A stretch of 64,000 bases of DNA from Kofleriaceae bacterium (GCA_020633495.1 JACKDR010000010.1:62001-126000), one strand, 5' to 3'; counted from the first letter of the stretch, positions 15,680 through 28,917 are shown. Notes: generated by a model not told the origin, from the letters alone. Numbers and translations are program-made.

Positions 15680-17065
15680 ATGTTCCCGATCGAACCCCGA
15701 ACGATTCCCACGACCTGCCGACGCGGCGGCCTGCGCGCCGTCGCCGTCGCCGTCACCCTGGCCGCCGCGGCGGCGATCCCCGCCGCCGGCTGCGGCGACG
15801 ACCTGCGCGACCCCGACGCCAGCGCCGCCGGCGCCCCCGCCAGCTACGCGATCGCGGCGGGGTTCGGCGGCCTCGCCATCACCGAGCTGACCCGCGAGCG
15901 CGTGGTCGATGACGTCTACCACTACGAGCTGGCGGTGCGGGTCGGCACGACGCCCCACGCGGTGCTGCGGCTGCACCGGATCGTGCGCGAGCGCGCGCCG
16001 TGGCAGCCCCGCCCCACCCCACGCGCGATCATGCTGCTGCACGGCGACTTCTCGACCTTCGCGTCCAACTTCGCCCCGACGCTGATCAGCGACGCCGCCG
16101 CGCCGGACCACGGCCTCGCGGTGTTCCTGGCCCGCCGCGACCTCGACGTCTGGGGCGTCGACCGACGCTGGACCCAGGCGGCGCTCGACGACGACCTGAC
16201 CGACCTCGGCGACATGACCTTCGCGGCGGCGGTCGCCGACACCGAGCAGGCGCTGCTGTACGCGCGCTGGGTGCGCGCGCTCGGCGGCGCCGGCTGGGGC
16301 CGGCTCGCGCTCGGCGGCTTCAGCCGCGGCGCGCAGCTCACCTACGCCACCGCCGGCTACGAGGCGACGCTGCCGGCGTGGCAACGCCAGGTCGACGCGA
16401 TCGTCCCGCTCGACATCTACGCCCGGCTGTCCCCCGAGGACGCCGACCTGCGGCAGGGCGCGTGCGACCGCCGCGACGAGGAGCGCGCGCAGCTCGCCGC
16501 CGGCGAGCTCGGCGGCGACGACACCTTCTTCTCCCTCGCGGGCGAGCTCGCCCGCGCCGCGCCCGACGACGAGTCGCCGCTGTTCGGGGCGCCGTACAGC
16601 AACCGCGACACCTTGCTGACCCTGCTGGGCCAGACCTATTTCTTCTTCCCGGCGACCCCGGCCTACCACCTCGCCGGCGCCGAGCTCGCCGACGACTGGC
16701 CGGTGGCGCTGCGGTTCACCGACGAGGCCCTGGCCGCCGACTGGTTCGCCGCGGCGCCGCCGTGGCAGGCGATGGCCGAGCTCGCCGACGGTGACGCCAT
16801 GTGGTGCGGCGACGAGCCCAGCCTGGCCGACCACCTCGAGGACGTCACCGTGCCGGTGCTGTACGTCGGCGCCGCCGGCGGCTTCGGCGACCACGGCCTG
16901 TACACCACCGCCCAGCTCGGCTCGACCGACGTCACGACGCGGGTGGTCCGGACCCGCGAGCCCGGCGACGAGGTCGAGGACATCGGGCACGGCGATCTGG
17001 TGCTGGGCCGCGACGCCCCGACCCAGGTCTGGGGCCCGGTCGCCGACTGGCTGCGCGCGCGCTGA
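15680..17065 (+). CDS. Alpha/beta-hydrolase-like lipoprotein
   Basis: A 461-aa exported protein. The signal peptide is followed by AAAIPAAGCGDD, with a lipobox Cys. The catalytic core resembles an alpha/beta hydrolase. A strand leads to AIMLLHGDFSTFAS (oxyanion region), the nucleophile elbow is ALGGFSRGAQL (GxSxG), and late in the chain VPVLYVGAAGGFGDHG and EDIGHGDLVLG could supply the acid and histidine. The insertion between elbow and late strands (about 240-370) is long and contains a Cys-x-x-Arg-Arg-Asp-Glu-Glu cap-like region. AGGAGG lies 4 nt before ATG 15680. It probably acts as an esterase or hydrolase in the envelope; the substrate is unknown. It sits between the sigma and kinase genes. 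Confidence 0.7.
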   Translation: MFPIEPRTIPTTCRRGGLRAVAVAVTLAAAAAIPAAGCGDDLRDPDASAAGAPASYAIAAGFGGLAITELTRERVVDDVYHYELAVRVGTTPHAVLRLHRIVRERAPWQPRPTPRAIMLLHGDFSTFASNFAPTLISDAAAPDHGLAVFLARRDLDVWGVDRRWTQAALDDDLTDLGDMTFAAAVADTEQALLYARWVRALGGAGWGRLALGGFSRGAQLTYATAGYEATLPAWQRQVDAIVPLDIYARLSPEDADLRQGACDRRDEERAQLAAGELGGDDTFFSLAGELARAAPDDESPLFGAPYSNRDTLLTLLGQTYFFFPATPAYHLAGAELADDWPVALRFTDEALAADWFAAAPPWQAMAELADGDAMWCGDEPSLADHLEDVTVPVLYVGAAGGFGDHGLYTTAQLGSTDVTTRVVRTREPGDEVEDIGHGDLVLGRDAPTQVWGPVADWLRAR

Positions 17066-17072
17066 CCGGCGG

Positions 17073-17078
17073 TAGGAT
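17073..17078 (+). promoter_or_regulatory. Leaderless-type -10 box, TAGGAT (kinase gene)
   Basis: TAGGAT lies 7 nt before ATG 17086. The overlapping ATG at 17077 is part of this box, which favours 17086 as the true start. Confidence 0.5.
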
Positions 17079-17085
17079 GGCGACG

Positions 17086-19836
17086 ATGCGCCCGTGCCCC
17101 GCCGACGACGATCTGGCCGACCTGGTGCGCGGCGCGCACGGCCTCGCCGACGACGCCCGGCTCGAGGCCCACCTCGCCGACTGCCCGGCGTGCAGCGGCT
17201 TGCTCGCGACGCTGCTCGCCGAGGGCGACGGCGACGACGACGACGACGCCGTCGGCGGCGCCCCCGCCGTCGACGGCCGCGACGCCGCCGCGCGCCCGGC
17301 GACGCGCGCGGGGCGGACCCTGGGCCCGTACCGCCTCGACGGCAAGATCGGCGCGGGCGCCATGGGCGAGGTCTGGGCCGGCCACGACCTGCGGCTGGCC
17401 CGCCCGGTCGCGATCAAGGTGCTGCCGGCGGCGCTGGCCGCGTCGCCGGCGCGGATCCGCCGCCTCGAGGCCGAGGCCCGCGCCGCCGCGGCGATCGCGC
17501 ATCCCAACGTCGTCCGGATCTACGACGTCGGCCGCGACGACGACGTCGCCTACGTGGTCAGCGAGCTGATCGACGGCGAGTCGCTGCGCAGCCTGCTCGA
17601 TCGCCGCGCGGTGTCGGCGACGCGCGCCCGCACGCTCGGCGTCGAGCTGGCGCGCGGCCTGGCCGCGGCGCACGACCGCGGGGTCATCCACCGCGACCTC
17701 AAGCCCGAGAACCTGATCGTCACCGCCGACGGTCACCTCAAGATCCTCGACTTCGGGCTGGCCAAGGTCGCCGGCGATCGCGGCGACGCCGTCGACCACA
17801 CCGAGCCCGGGGCCGTGCTCGGCACCGCCGGCTACCTGTCGCCCGAGCAGGCCCGCGGCGAGCCCGCCGACGCCCGCAGCGATCTGTTCGCGGTCGGGGC
17901 CATCCTCTACGAGCTCGCCACCGGCGATCGTGCGTTCGGCGGCGCCACCTTCGCGGAGCGGTTGTCGGCGGTGCTGCGCGACCGGCCGGTCCACCTCGAC
18001 GACGACGCGCTCGGCGACCTCGCGCCGCTGGTGGCGCGCTGCCTCGACAAGGACCCGCGACGCCGGTTCCAGTCCGCCGGTGATCTCGCGTTCGCGCTCG
18101 ACGCGGCGCCGGCGGCGCGCGCCGCGTCCGCCGACGCCGGGCCGCCCGCCACCGCGGCGGCGACGGTGTCGCGACGCGCCTTCCTCGCCGGCACCGCCGC
18201 GACCGGCCTGGGCGCGCTCGCCGCCGGCACCGCCGTCGGCCGCTGGCTGTCGCGTCGCCCCGCCGGCGGCCGCGCCGAGCCCGGCTTCCGGGTCCTGACC
18301 TACCGCCACGGCCGGGTCGTCGACGCCCGGCTCACCCCCGACGGCGGCAGCGTCGTGTACGGCGCGGCGTGGAACGGCGCGCCGTGCGCGGTCTTCACCA
18401 CCCGGATCGGCGGCGGCGGCACCCGCCCGCTCGCGCTGCCGCCGGCCGACCTGCTCGCGGTGTCGTCACAGGGCACGCTGGCGCTGGCCCTCGACCGTCG
18501 CTACGTCGAGGGTGCGTCGGCGCGCGGCCGCCTCGCGGTCGTGCCGATCGAAGGCGGCGAGCCGCGCGTCGTCGCCGACGACATCCAGGACGCCGACTTC
18601 GGCCCCGACGGCGCGCTGTGCGTGGTCCGCCCCGCCGGCGCCGGCGGCTTCGTGCTCGAGGCGCCGCCCGGCACCGCCCGGCACCGCGCCGGCTGGATCA
18701 CGCACCCGCGGGTCTCGCCCGACGGGCGCTTCATCGCGTGCCTGGTCCACCCCTCGCCGTACGACGACCGCGGCGACGTCGTGGTCGTGGACCGCGCCGG
18801 GGCGGCGGCGCCCCGCGTGCTGTCGTCGGGCTGGACCAGCCTGGCCGGTCTGGCGTGGGCCCGCGACGGTCGCGCCCTGTGGTTCGGCGGGTCCCGCCGC
18901 GGCGCCGACAACGCGATCCACGAGGTCACGCTCGGCGGGCGCGAGCGCGAGATCGCGGCGAGCGCCGGGCGGCTGCGCCTGCACGATCGCGGCGACGGCG
19001 GCCGCGCGATCGTGTCGCACGACACCTGGCGGCTCCGCACGATCGTCCGGGCGCCGGGCGGCGACGAGGTCGATCTCTCGACCTCCGACTTCACCGCGCT
19101 CGGCGGCCTGTCGGCGGACGGCGCGACGATCGCGCTCGGCGACGTCGGCGACGCCGAGCCGATCGCCGGCTGCTACCTGCGAGCCACCCGCGGCGACCGC
19201 CTGCTGCGGCTCGGCGACGGCATGCCGCTGGCGCTGTCCCCCGACGGCGAGCGCGTCGTCGCGCAGCGCCTCGACGAGCCGAGCCGGCTCACGATCTACG
19301 CGGCACGCGAGCCGGGCGCGCGCCGGCTCGCGCTGGGGCCGATCACCGACGTCGCGTGGGCGCGCTGGCGCGGCGACGACGTCATCGTCGGGGGCGCCGC
19401 CGCGGACCGCGCGCCGCGGCTGTGGTTGCTCGCCGGTGACCGCCCGCCGACGCCGCTCACCGACGAGGACGTCCACGGCACCGGCGCGGTCAGCGGCGAC
19501 GGCGCCCGGGTCGCGTTCGTCGATCGCGCCGGGGTCCTGCGGATCGTCGCGACCACGCCGGGCGGCGCCGCCGTCGAGGTGCCGGGGAGGTTCGCCGGCC
19601 AGGTCGCGTGCACGTGGACCACCGGCGACGACGCGCTGCTGGTGCGGGGCGTCTCGCCCCCCATCGCGGTGGCGCGGGTCGACCTCGCCACCGGCGCGGC
19701 GACCCTGTACGCGACGCTGACGCCACCGCCGGTCGGACGCAAGGGGGTCGACGCGGTGGCGATCACGCCCGACGGCCGCGGCCACGCCTACAGCTGGGGC
19801 GAGGAGCTGAGCCGCCTGTACGCGATGACAGGGTGA
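17086..19836 (+). CDS. Membrane Ser/Thr protein kinase: zinc-finger N-terminus, kinase, Tat-like membrane segment, beta-propeller
   Basis: A 916-aa receptor-type kinase. Residues 1-40 hold Cys4, His29, Cys33 and Cys36 in a zf-HC2/ZAS-like HxxxCxxC arrangement, as in anti-sigma factors. The kinase domain (about 83-340) has the GAGAMGE loop, Lys111 (VAIKVL), the catalytic HRDLKPEN with Asp204, and DFG Asp222 (LDFGLAKV), then GTAGYLSPEQARG, so it should be active. A single membrane segment follows, starting SRRAFLAGTAATGLG (Arg363-Arg364), which resembles a twin-arginine signal placed inside the protein. The C-terminal 500 residues are TolB/WD40-like propeller repeats (LTPDGGSVVYGA, VSPDGRFIACLV, LSPDGERVVAQR), presumably outside the inner membrane. 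It probably senses envelope ligands. Confidence 0.88.
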   Translation: MRPCPADDDLADLVRGAHGLADDARLEAHLADCPACSGLLATLLAEGDGDDDDDAVGGAPAVDGRDAAARPATRAGRTLGPYRLDGKIGAGAMGEVWAGHDLRLARPVAIKVLPAALAASPARIRRLEAEARAAAAIAHPNVVRIYDVGRDDDVAYVVSELIDGESLRSLLDRRAVSATRARTLGVELARGLAAAHDRGVIHRDLKPENLIVTADGHLKILDFGLAKVAGDRGDAVDHTEPGAVLGTAGYLSPEQARGEPADARSDLFAVGAILYELATGDRAFGGATFAERLSAVLRDRPVHLDDDALGDLAPLVARCLDKDPRRRFQSAGDLAFALDAAPAARAASADAGPPATAAATVSRRAFLAGTAATGLGALAAGTAVGRWLSRRPAGGRAEPGFRVLTYRHGRVVDARLTPDGGSVVYGAAWNGAPCAVFTTRIGGGGTRPLALPPADLLAVSSQGTLALALDRRYVEGASARGRLAVVPIEGGEPRVVADDIQDADFGPDGALCVVRPAGAGGFVLEAPPGTARHRAGWITHPRVSPDGRFIACLVHPSPYDDRGDVVVVDRAGAAAPRVLSSGWTSLAGLAWARDGRALWFGGSRRGADNAIHEVTLGGREREIAASAGRLRLHDRGDGGRAIVSHDTWRLRTIVRAPGGDEVDLSTSDFTALGGLSADGATIALGDVGDAEPIAGCYLRATRGDRLLRLGDGMPLALSPDGERVVAQRLDEPSRLTIYAAREPGARRLALGPITDVAWARWRGDDVIVGGAAADRAPRLWLLAGDRPPTPLTDEDVHGTGAVSGDGARVAFVDRAGVLRIVATTPGGAAVEVPGRFAGQVACTWTTGDDALLVRGVSPPIAVARVDLATGAATLYATLTPPPVGRKGVDAVAITPDGRGHAYSWGEELSRLYAMTG

Positions 19837-19879
19837 GCGCTGACCGGGCCTCGCCGGTCGATGCGACGCCGCGCGCTGC

Positions 19880-19885
19880 TATGCT
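19880..19885 (+). promoter_or_regulatory. Leaderless-type -10 box, TATGCT
   Basis: TATGCT lies 6 nt before ATG 19892, with no Shine-Dalgarno. Confidence 0.5.
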
Positions 19886-19891
19886 GGGACG

Positions 19892-20987
19892 ATGCGGGCT
19901 CGACGGTGGCAGGTCCCGGTCGTCGCCGCGATGGCGACGGTCGTCGCCGCCGCGTCGGCCGCGCGCGCCGGGATCGACATCCCGCGCCTGCCCGAGGCCA
20001 CCGGCACCGCGACCCCGCCGGACCCGTCGGGGGGCACGTTCACCCAGCTGGTGATCGCGGTGGCGCCCGGCCAGAACCCGCCGTCCACCGGGCTGCAGGT
20101 GCGCTGCGACCTCACCGCGCTCGGCGAGCCGTACGTGCGGCGGTTCTTCGACGACGGCTTCCACGGCGACGGCAGCGCCGGGGACGCGATCTTCGGCCGG
20201 CTCGCCGAGGTCTTCACCGGCACCGCGCTGGGCGCGACCGAGCTGCCGTGCACCGTCGACGACGCCCAGGGCCGCCACGTCGACGTCGCGATCGCGCTGA
20301 CGATCGCGGCGGCGTGCGGCGACGGCCAGGTCACCGCGCCCGAAGCCTGCGACGACGAGGGCGCCGAGGCCGGCGACGGCTGCAGCGCGACCTGCCAGGT
20401 CGAGCCGGGCTGGGCGTGCGCGCTCGAGCCCAGCGTCTGCGCCGAGGCCTGCGGCGACGGTCGCGTCGTCGGCGTCGAGGGCTGCGACGATCGCAACCAG
20501 GACCGCGGCGACGGCTGCGCGCGCTGCCAGGTCGAGCCCGGCTGGGCCTGCGACGGCGAGCCGTCGGTGTGCGTCCGCAGCGCCTATTGCGGCGACGGCG
20601 CGGTCGATCCCGGCGAGCGCTGCGACGACGGCGACGACCGCAGCGAGGACGGCTGCGACGCCACCTGCGAGGTCGAGCCCGGCTACCGGTGCCAGGGCGC
20701 GCCGTCGCTGTGCTGCCTCGAGGCCGACGCCGCGACCTGCTTCGCCGACCGCGACGGCGACGGCGTCTTCGACGTCCGCGACGACTGCCCCGACGTCGCC
20801 GATCCCGACCAGGCCGACGCCGACGGCGACGGCGTCGGCGACGCGTGCGCCCCGACGACGATCGCGCCGGGCGGCGGCGCCTGTCGCGCGGCCAGGGGGG
20901 CCGACGCGGCGGCGCCGCGCTCGCGCTCCTGGCGCTGGGGCTGCGGCGCCGGCGCCGCGCCTGGCCCGCCGCCGCCCGGGGGCACCG

Positions 20988-20991
<4 letters not shown>
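19892..20991 (+). pseudogene. Secreted Cys-rich-repeat protein with MYXO-CTERM-like tail, frameshifted near the 3' end
   Basis: A signal peptide ([19 protein letters not shown]) leads to a beta-rich domain. Three DUF4215-type Cys-rich repeats follow, each with a pattern like CGDGxVxxxExCDD...[16 protein letters not shown] (shown in part). Next come calcium-binding thrombospondin-3-like units ([27 protein letters not shown]). In the frame from ATG 19892 the C-terminus is then nonsense. A -1 shift gives [19 protein letters not shown] and a stop at 20989-20991, a hydrophobic helix plus Arg cluster like a MYXO-CTERM sorting tail. The likely site is the six-G run at 20895-20900; one missing G repairs the gene to about 366 aa. 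The repaired stop overlaps the next start as GTGA. Confidence 0.7.
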
Positions 20992-25066
<4,075 letters not shown>

Positions 25067-25205
25067 GCGCCGCTCGAGCGCCGCTCCCGACCGGGTCTCG
25101 CCGCTCGATTCGCGCACGCCGAGCGGAGCCCGAGCGACCAAGCCGCGAGGACGCCGTCGAGCGCGCAGGGATCGGCTGACCACGGGTGCGGGCCGGGACG
25201 CTTCC

Positions 25206-25234
25206 GCGTGGACCGGGCGCGCATCGATCCACGC
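25206..25234. terminator. Possible bidirectional hairpin between convergent genes
   Basis: GCGTGGA and TCCACGC can pair around a 15-nt loop in the 214-bp gap between the kinase gene and the convergent SDR gene. No T tract is visible. Nothing else is seen in the gap. Confidence 0.25.
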
Positions 25235-25280
25235 CCTCGTCGGTGGAGCGCTCGGGGTGAGCGAGATCGTGAGACGCGCG

Positions 25281-26009
25281 CTACGCGTCGGCGCGCCGGG
25301 TCAGGCGCAGCGTGATCTCCTGCGGGCAGCACGCCGCGCTGGTGGTCAGCGCCAGCATCGCCGCGGCGGTGACGTCGTCGACGCCGAGCAGGCGATCGTG
25401 GCGGATGCCGGGGACCCCGGCGGTCATGGGCGTCGCGACGTAGGCCGGGTTGACCAGCACGACCTTGACGCCGTGCTCGCGCAGCCGCTCGTAGCAGCTC
25501 AGGCTCCAGCCGCGCAGCGCGTGCTTCGCCGCCGCGTAGGCGCCGGGCCCCTTCATCGGCTCGACCGCCGCGACGCTGCCGATGTTGACGATCGTGCCGC
25601 GCTCGCGCGCGACCATGCCGGGGGCGAGGCGCCGGGTCAGCCGCATCGGCGCCAGCACGTCGACCGCCATCAGCGCGGTCCACTCGTCGGGATCGCCGTC
25701 GAGAGCGTTGCCCAGCGAGTACGCGCCGGCGTTGTTGATCAGGACGTCGACGCCGCCGCCCTCCACCAGCTGCGCCGCCAGCGCGTCGACCGCGCCGCCG
25801 TCGGCGAGGTCGACGACGTGCGTCGTCGCGACGGGCGCGCCGGCGGCCCGGCACGCCGCCGCCGCATCGTCGAGCTCGGCGGCGGTGCGCGCCACCAGCG
25901 CCACCGCGCAGCCGTGGCCGGCGAGCGCGACCGCGATGGCGCGGCCGATGCCGCGACCGGCGCCGGTGACCAGCGCGCGCTGGCCGGCGAGGATCCCCTG
26001 TGCGTCCAT
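25281..26009 (-). CDS. Short-chain dehydrogenase/reductase (classical SDR)
   Basis: A 242-aa NAD(P)-dependent oxidoreductase. The cofactor fold begins with LVTGAGRGIGRA (TGxxxGIG). The DLAD acidic pair, NNAG (INNAGAYS), the catalytic Ser in NIGSVAAVEP and the YxxxK motif (AYAAAKHAL) are all in their normal places. The C-terminus has the usual VVLVNPAYVATPMT substrate-loop start. The length fits the classical group. ATG 26009 is chosen; a GTG 15 nt upstream is possible. It is transcribed away from the kinase gene and downstream of the ABC-F gene on the same strand, with a 48-bp gap. Alcohol or ketone substrate is unknown. Confidence 0.88.
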   Translation of the reverse strand: MDAQGILAGQRALVTGAGRGIGRAIAVALAGHGCAVALVARTAAELDDAAAACRAAGAPVATTHVVDLADGGAVDALAAQLVEGGGVDVLINNAGAYSLGNALDGDPDEWTALMAVDVLAPMRLTRRLAPGMVARERGTIVNIGSVAAVEPMKGPGAYAAAKHALRGWSLSCYERLREHGVKVVLVNPAYVATPMTAGVPGIRHDRLLGVDDVTAAAMLALTTSAACCPQEITLRLTRRADA

Positions 26010-26057
26010 GCCCCAGGGTCGCACGATCGCCGCGGCCCCGCCGCGCCGCCACCCCGC

Positions 26058-27560
26058 TCACCGGGTCGCCACGATCACCTCGCCGCCGCCGACCTGCCAG
26101 GTCGAGGTGGTCAGCGCGGCGGCGAACCGCGCGTCGTGGCTGGCCAGCAGCAGCGCGCCCGGGTAGCGCCGCAGCGCGTCCTCGAGGCGCTCGATCGCGG
26201 GCAGGTCGAGGTGGTTGGTCGGCTCGTCGAGGACCACCAGCCAGGCCTGGCGCGCCAGGCCGAGCGCGATCGCGAGCTTGCGGACCTCGCCCGGCGACGG
26301 CGACGACGACGCCAGCGCCCGCGACGGATCGAGCCCGAGCAGCGCGGCGGTCTGGCCCAGGCGACCGCGTTCGGCCGCCGGCAGCCGCGCCACCGTCGCG
26401 ACCAGCGCGGCGCCGTCGGCGGCGCTGACCTCCTGCGGCAGCCACAGGAGCCGCTCCGCGGGCAGCTCGGCGGCGGCGACCAGCGCGGCCAGCAGCGTGC
26501 TCTTGCCGGCGCCGTTGGCGCCGGCGACGTGGACCCGGGCGTCGCGCGCCACCGCGACCCGGACCTCAGGCGCGAGCACGACGTCGCCGGCGCGCAGCGC
26601 GACGCCGTCGAGCGCGGCGAGCCAGCGGCGCGGCGACGGCGCCCAGTCGACGTGGACGTCGCCGCCGCGCTCCTTGGCCTCGGCGAGCGCCTCGACCCGG
26701 GCCGCGACCTCGTCGAGCGCGCGCCGCCGCCGGGCCACCGCCTGCTCGGCGCTGGCCGCGGCGCGGGCGGCCCGGCCGGTGCGCTCCAGCGAGCGACCGT
26801 CGGCGTCGCGCGGCCCCTTCATCCGGGCCGAGCGCGAGGTCTGCTGCTCGGCGGCGGCGGCGGTGCGGCGCGCGTCGCCGAGCCGACGGGTCGCGGCGCG
26901 GCGCTCGCGGTGGGCCTCGACCCGGGCCTGGTGGCGGGCCTCGGCCTCCTCGGTCCACGCCGCGCGGGCCCGGGTGTAGCCGCCGGCGTGGACGTGGACC
27001 TCGCCGCCGCGGATCCGGACGGTCGTGGTGGTGAGCTCGTCGAGCAGGTCGCGATCGTGCGACACTACCAGGCCGACGCCGCGGTGCCGGCGCAGCGCGC
27101 CGAGGACCAGGGCGCGCGACGCCGCGTCGAGGTGGTTGGTCGGCTCGTCGAGTACGAGCACGTCCGGCGCCGCGGCCAGCGCCGCCGCGATCTGCCAGCG
27201 CTTGCGCTCGCCCGACGACAGCGTCGGCCACCGCGCCAGCTGCGACGGCTCGAGCGCGAGGCGGTGCTGCCAGCGCAGCGCGTCGCGGTCGACGGCCCCG
27301 GCGAGGGCGACGACGTCGTCGCCGGGCTCGTCGACGCGCTGGGCGCACGCCCGCACGGTGGCGTCGAGCGGCTCGCGCACGACGTGGCCGGCGGCTGGCG
27401 GCAGCGCGCCGATCGCGACGCGCAACAGGGTGGTCTTGCCGGCGCCGTTGGCGCCGACGACGCCGGTCCAGCCGGTGGGCAGGTGCAGCTCGACGTCGCG
27501 CAGGACCGGCTCGCGACCGTCGTAGCCGACGGTGACGCGGTGCATCCGGAGAGCAGGCAT
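26058..27560 (-). CDS. ABC-F family ATPase (ribosome-associated type)
   Basis: A 500-aa soluble protein with two ABC cassettes and no membrane domain. Cassette 1 has Walker A GANGAGKTT, signature LSSGERKRW and Walker B VLVLDEPTNHLD. Cassette 2 has GANGAGKST, a variant signature SPGEVRKLA and LVVLDEPTNHLDLP. Between them (about 200-305) is a charged, helical linker rich in Arg, Ala and Glu (the P-site tRNA-interaction motif region). ABC-F proteins bind the ribosomal E site; some give antibiotic resistance, others are housekeeping translation factors. AAGGAG lies 6 nt before ATG 27560, and a strong hairpin abuts it, suggesting regulated expression as in many resistance ABC-Fs. Resistance is inference only. 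Confidence 0.88.
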   Translation of the reverse strand: MPALRMHRVTVGYDGREPVLRDVELHLPTGWTGVVGANGAGKTTLLRVAIGALPPAAGHVVREPLDATVRACAQRVDEPGDDVVALAGAVDRDALRWQHRLALEPSQLARWPTLSSGERKRWQIAAALAAAPDVLVLDEPTNHLDAASRALVLGALRRHRGVGLVVSHDRDLLDELTTTTVRIRGGEVHVHAGGYTRARAAWTEEAEARHQARVEAHRERRAATRRLGDARRTAAAAEQQTSRSARMKGPRDADGRSLERTGRAARAAASAEQAVARRRRALDEVAARVEALAEAKERGGDVHVDWAPSPRRWLAALDGVALRAGDVVLAPEVRVAVARDARVHVAGANGAGKSTLLAALVAAAELPAERLLWLPQEVSAADGAALVATVARLPAAERGRLGQTAALLGLDPSRALASSSPSPGEVRKLAIALGLARQAWLVVLDEPTNHLDLPAIERLEDALRRYPGALLLASHDARFAAALTTSTWQVGGGEVIVATR

Positions 27561-27572
27561 GGAGGGCTCCTT

Positions 27573-27594
27573 GCCGCGGCGTGGGCGCCGCGGC
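27573..27594 (-). promoter_or_regulatory. Hairpin abutting the Shine-Dalgarno of the ABC-F gene
   Basis: In the mRNA sense GCCGCGGCG, a CCCA loop and CGCCGCGGC make a perfect 9-bp all-GC stem, directly followed by AAGGAG (27572-27567). The leader is about 185 nt if transcription begins near a TAGCTA box at 27759-27754. This may be a translational or attenuation control element. The rest of the leader (to 27828) contains no convincing gene. Confidence 0.5.
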
Positions 27595-27828
27595 GCACGG
27601 GCCGCCGCGCCGACGCCAGCGGCGGCGGCACGAGGCCCGGGATCACGAGGGACAGCGATGCGACGCGCGCCGCCGGGGCAGCCCCGGGCGCAGCGTCGAC
27701 GACCTGTGCGTGATCAGCCTTCCATGAGGGTCGGCGCGACCGCCGACGCCCCATAGCTAGGGCATCGGCCGCGACCTGTCAACGATCATCCTCGCGACCC
27801 GGCGGCGGCGGCGGCGCGCCGCCGTGCG

Positions 27829-28266
27829 TCACGCGTCGAGGCGCGCCGGCCGGCGCGTCGGCGCGCGTCGCCGCATCGTCCACCGCTTCGACTCGGGGAC
27901 CGTGCGCTCCGCGCCGCGGCCGATCAGGTCGAGCAGATCGGTCGTCGTGACGATGCCGACCAGGTGGTCGCCGTCGAACACCGGCAGGCAGCCGATGGTC
28001 CGGCCGCGCAACAGGTTCGCGGCCTGGCGCACGGTGGTGGTCGGCCGCGCCGCGACGACGTCGGGCACCATCAGGTCCCGCACGGTGCGGCTGGTGTCGC
28101 GCGCCTTGCCGATGTCGCGATCGGACACCACGCCGACGACCCGGGCGCCATCGACGACGACCAGGTGGTGGATGTGGCGGCGCGCCATCAGCTCGCGGGC
28201 CTCACCGATCGACCGGCCGGGACCGGTCTTGACGACGTCCTTGCTCATGATCTCGGAGATGCGCAT
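27829..28266 (-). CDS. Two-CBS-domain protein
   Basis: A 145-aa stand-alone Bateman module. The first CBS runs from ISEIMSKDVVKTGPGRS to VVGVVSDRDIGKA. The second runs from VRDLMVPDVVAARPTTTVRQ to LVGIVTTTDLLDLI. Each has the usual GxxTxxD-like end (GVVSDRDI, GIVTTTDL) that contacts the ribose of adenine nucleotides. Such proteins sense AMP, ATP, SAM or similar and regulate a partner. GGGAGG lies 6 nt before ATG 28266. The C-terminal 25 residues are Arg-rich (RRRAPTRRPARLDA), perhaps for nucleic-acid or partner binding. It follows a second CBS gene after 54 bp, probably in one operon. Confidence 0.88.
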   Translation of the reverse strand: MRISEIMSKDVVKTGPGRSIGEARELMARRHIHHLVVVDGARVVGVVSDRDIGKARDTSRTVRDLMVPDVVAARPTTTVRQAANLLRGRTIGCLPVFDGDHLVGIVTTTDLLDLIGRGAERTVPESKRWTMRRRAPTRRPARLDA

Positions 28267-28320
28267 GGGAACCTCCCGTCGTCTCCAGGATCGTTGCAAG
28301 CGGCGCGCCCGCCCGCCGTC

Positions 28321-28776
28321 CTACGCCGACGCGGCGATCCGCCGCGGCTCGCACACCGCCGACAACGTCGACGACACCTCGACCGGCGTCACCGGACCAC
28401 CGTGCCGGGCGGCGCGGGCGATGTCGTTGAGGGTCAAGATGCCGATCGGGTGGCCCTGATCGTCGATCACCGGCATGCGCCGGATCTGGTGCTGGCGCAT
28501 GACCGCCTCCGCGGCCGCCAGGTCGTCGTCGGCCTGGCACGAGTGGACCTGATGCGCCATCGCCGAGAACACCGCGATCCCGCGCAACGCTTGCCCCTGG
28601 GTGTAGGCGGCCATGCAGATGTCGCGATCGGTGACCATCCCGACCACGTGGCCGCTCTCGTTCACGACCGGCAGGCAGCCGATGTCGTGATCCCACATCA
28701 GCTGGGCGGCACGGTCGAGCATGTCGATCGAGCGGCAGGTGCGGACCTCCGGATTCATGATCTTCTTGACCTTCAT
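28321..28776 (-). CDS. Two-CBS-domain protein
   Basis: A 151-aa tandem CBS protein related to its downstream neighbour. CBS1: KKIMNPEVRTCRSIDMLDRA to VVGMVTDRDICMAAYTQG. CBS2: VHSCQADDDLAAAEAVMRQH to PIGILTLNDIARAARHGG. It differs from the neighbour in a Cys-containing linker and a short C-terminal extension. AGGAGG lies 5 nt before ATG 28776, one of the strongest Shine-Dalgarno sequences in the window. The pair probably arose by duplication and may work as a heteromer; ligands are unknown. Confidence 0.88.
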   Translation of the reverse strand: MKVKKIMNPEVRTCRSIDMLDRAAQLMWDHDIGCLPVVNESGHVVGMVTDRDICMAAYTQGQALRGIAVFSAMAHQVHSCQADDDLAAAEAVMRQHQIRRMPVIDDQGHPIGILTLNDIARAARHGGPVTPVEVSSTLSAVCEPRRIAASA

Positions 28777-28917
28777 CGTCGCCTCCTGGGTGGTACGTGC
28801 TGCCCTAGCGAGCACCGTGCCAGCAGCGCGCCGCCGCGCCGGGCACCGCCGGACGCGGCCCCCAGCGCGAAGTCTGCGCGCGACCGGTCCGGGGCCGTCG
28901 ATCGCTGCGCACCGGCG

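Noticed and set aside
27065..27754. A leader-peptide ORF upstream of the ABC-F gene
   Set aside because: Its frame has no stop before the ABC-F start and runs far into that gene, with no coding bias of its own. The hairpin is the better regulatory candidate.
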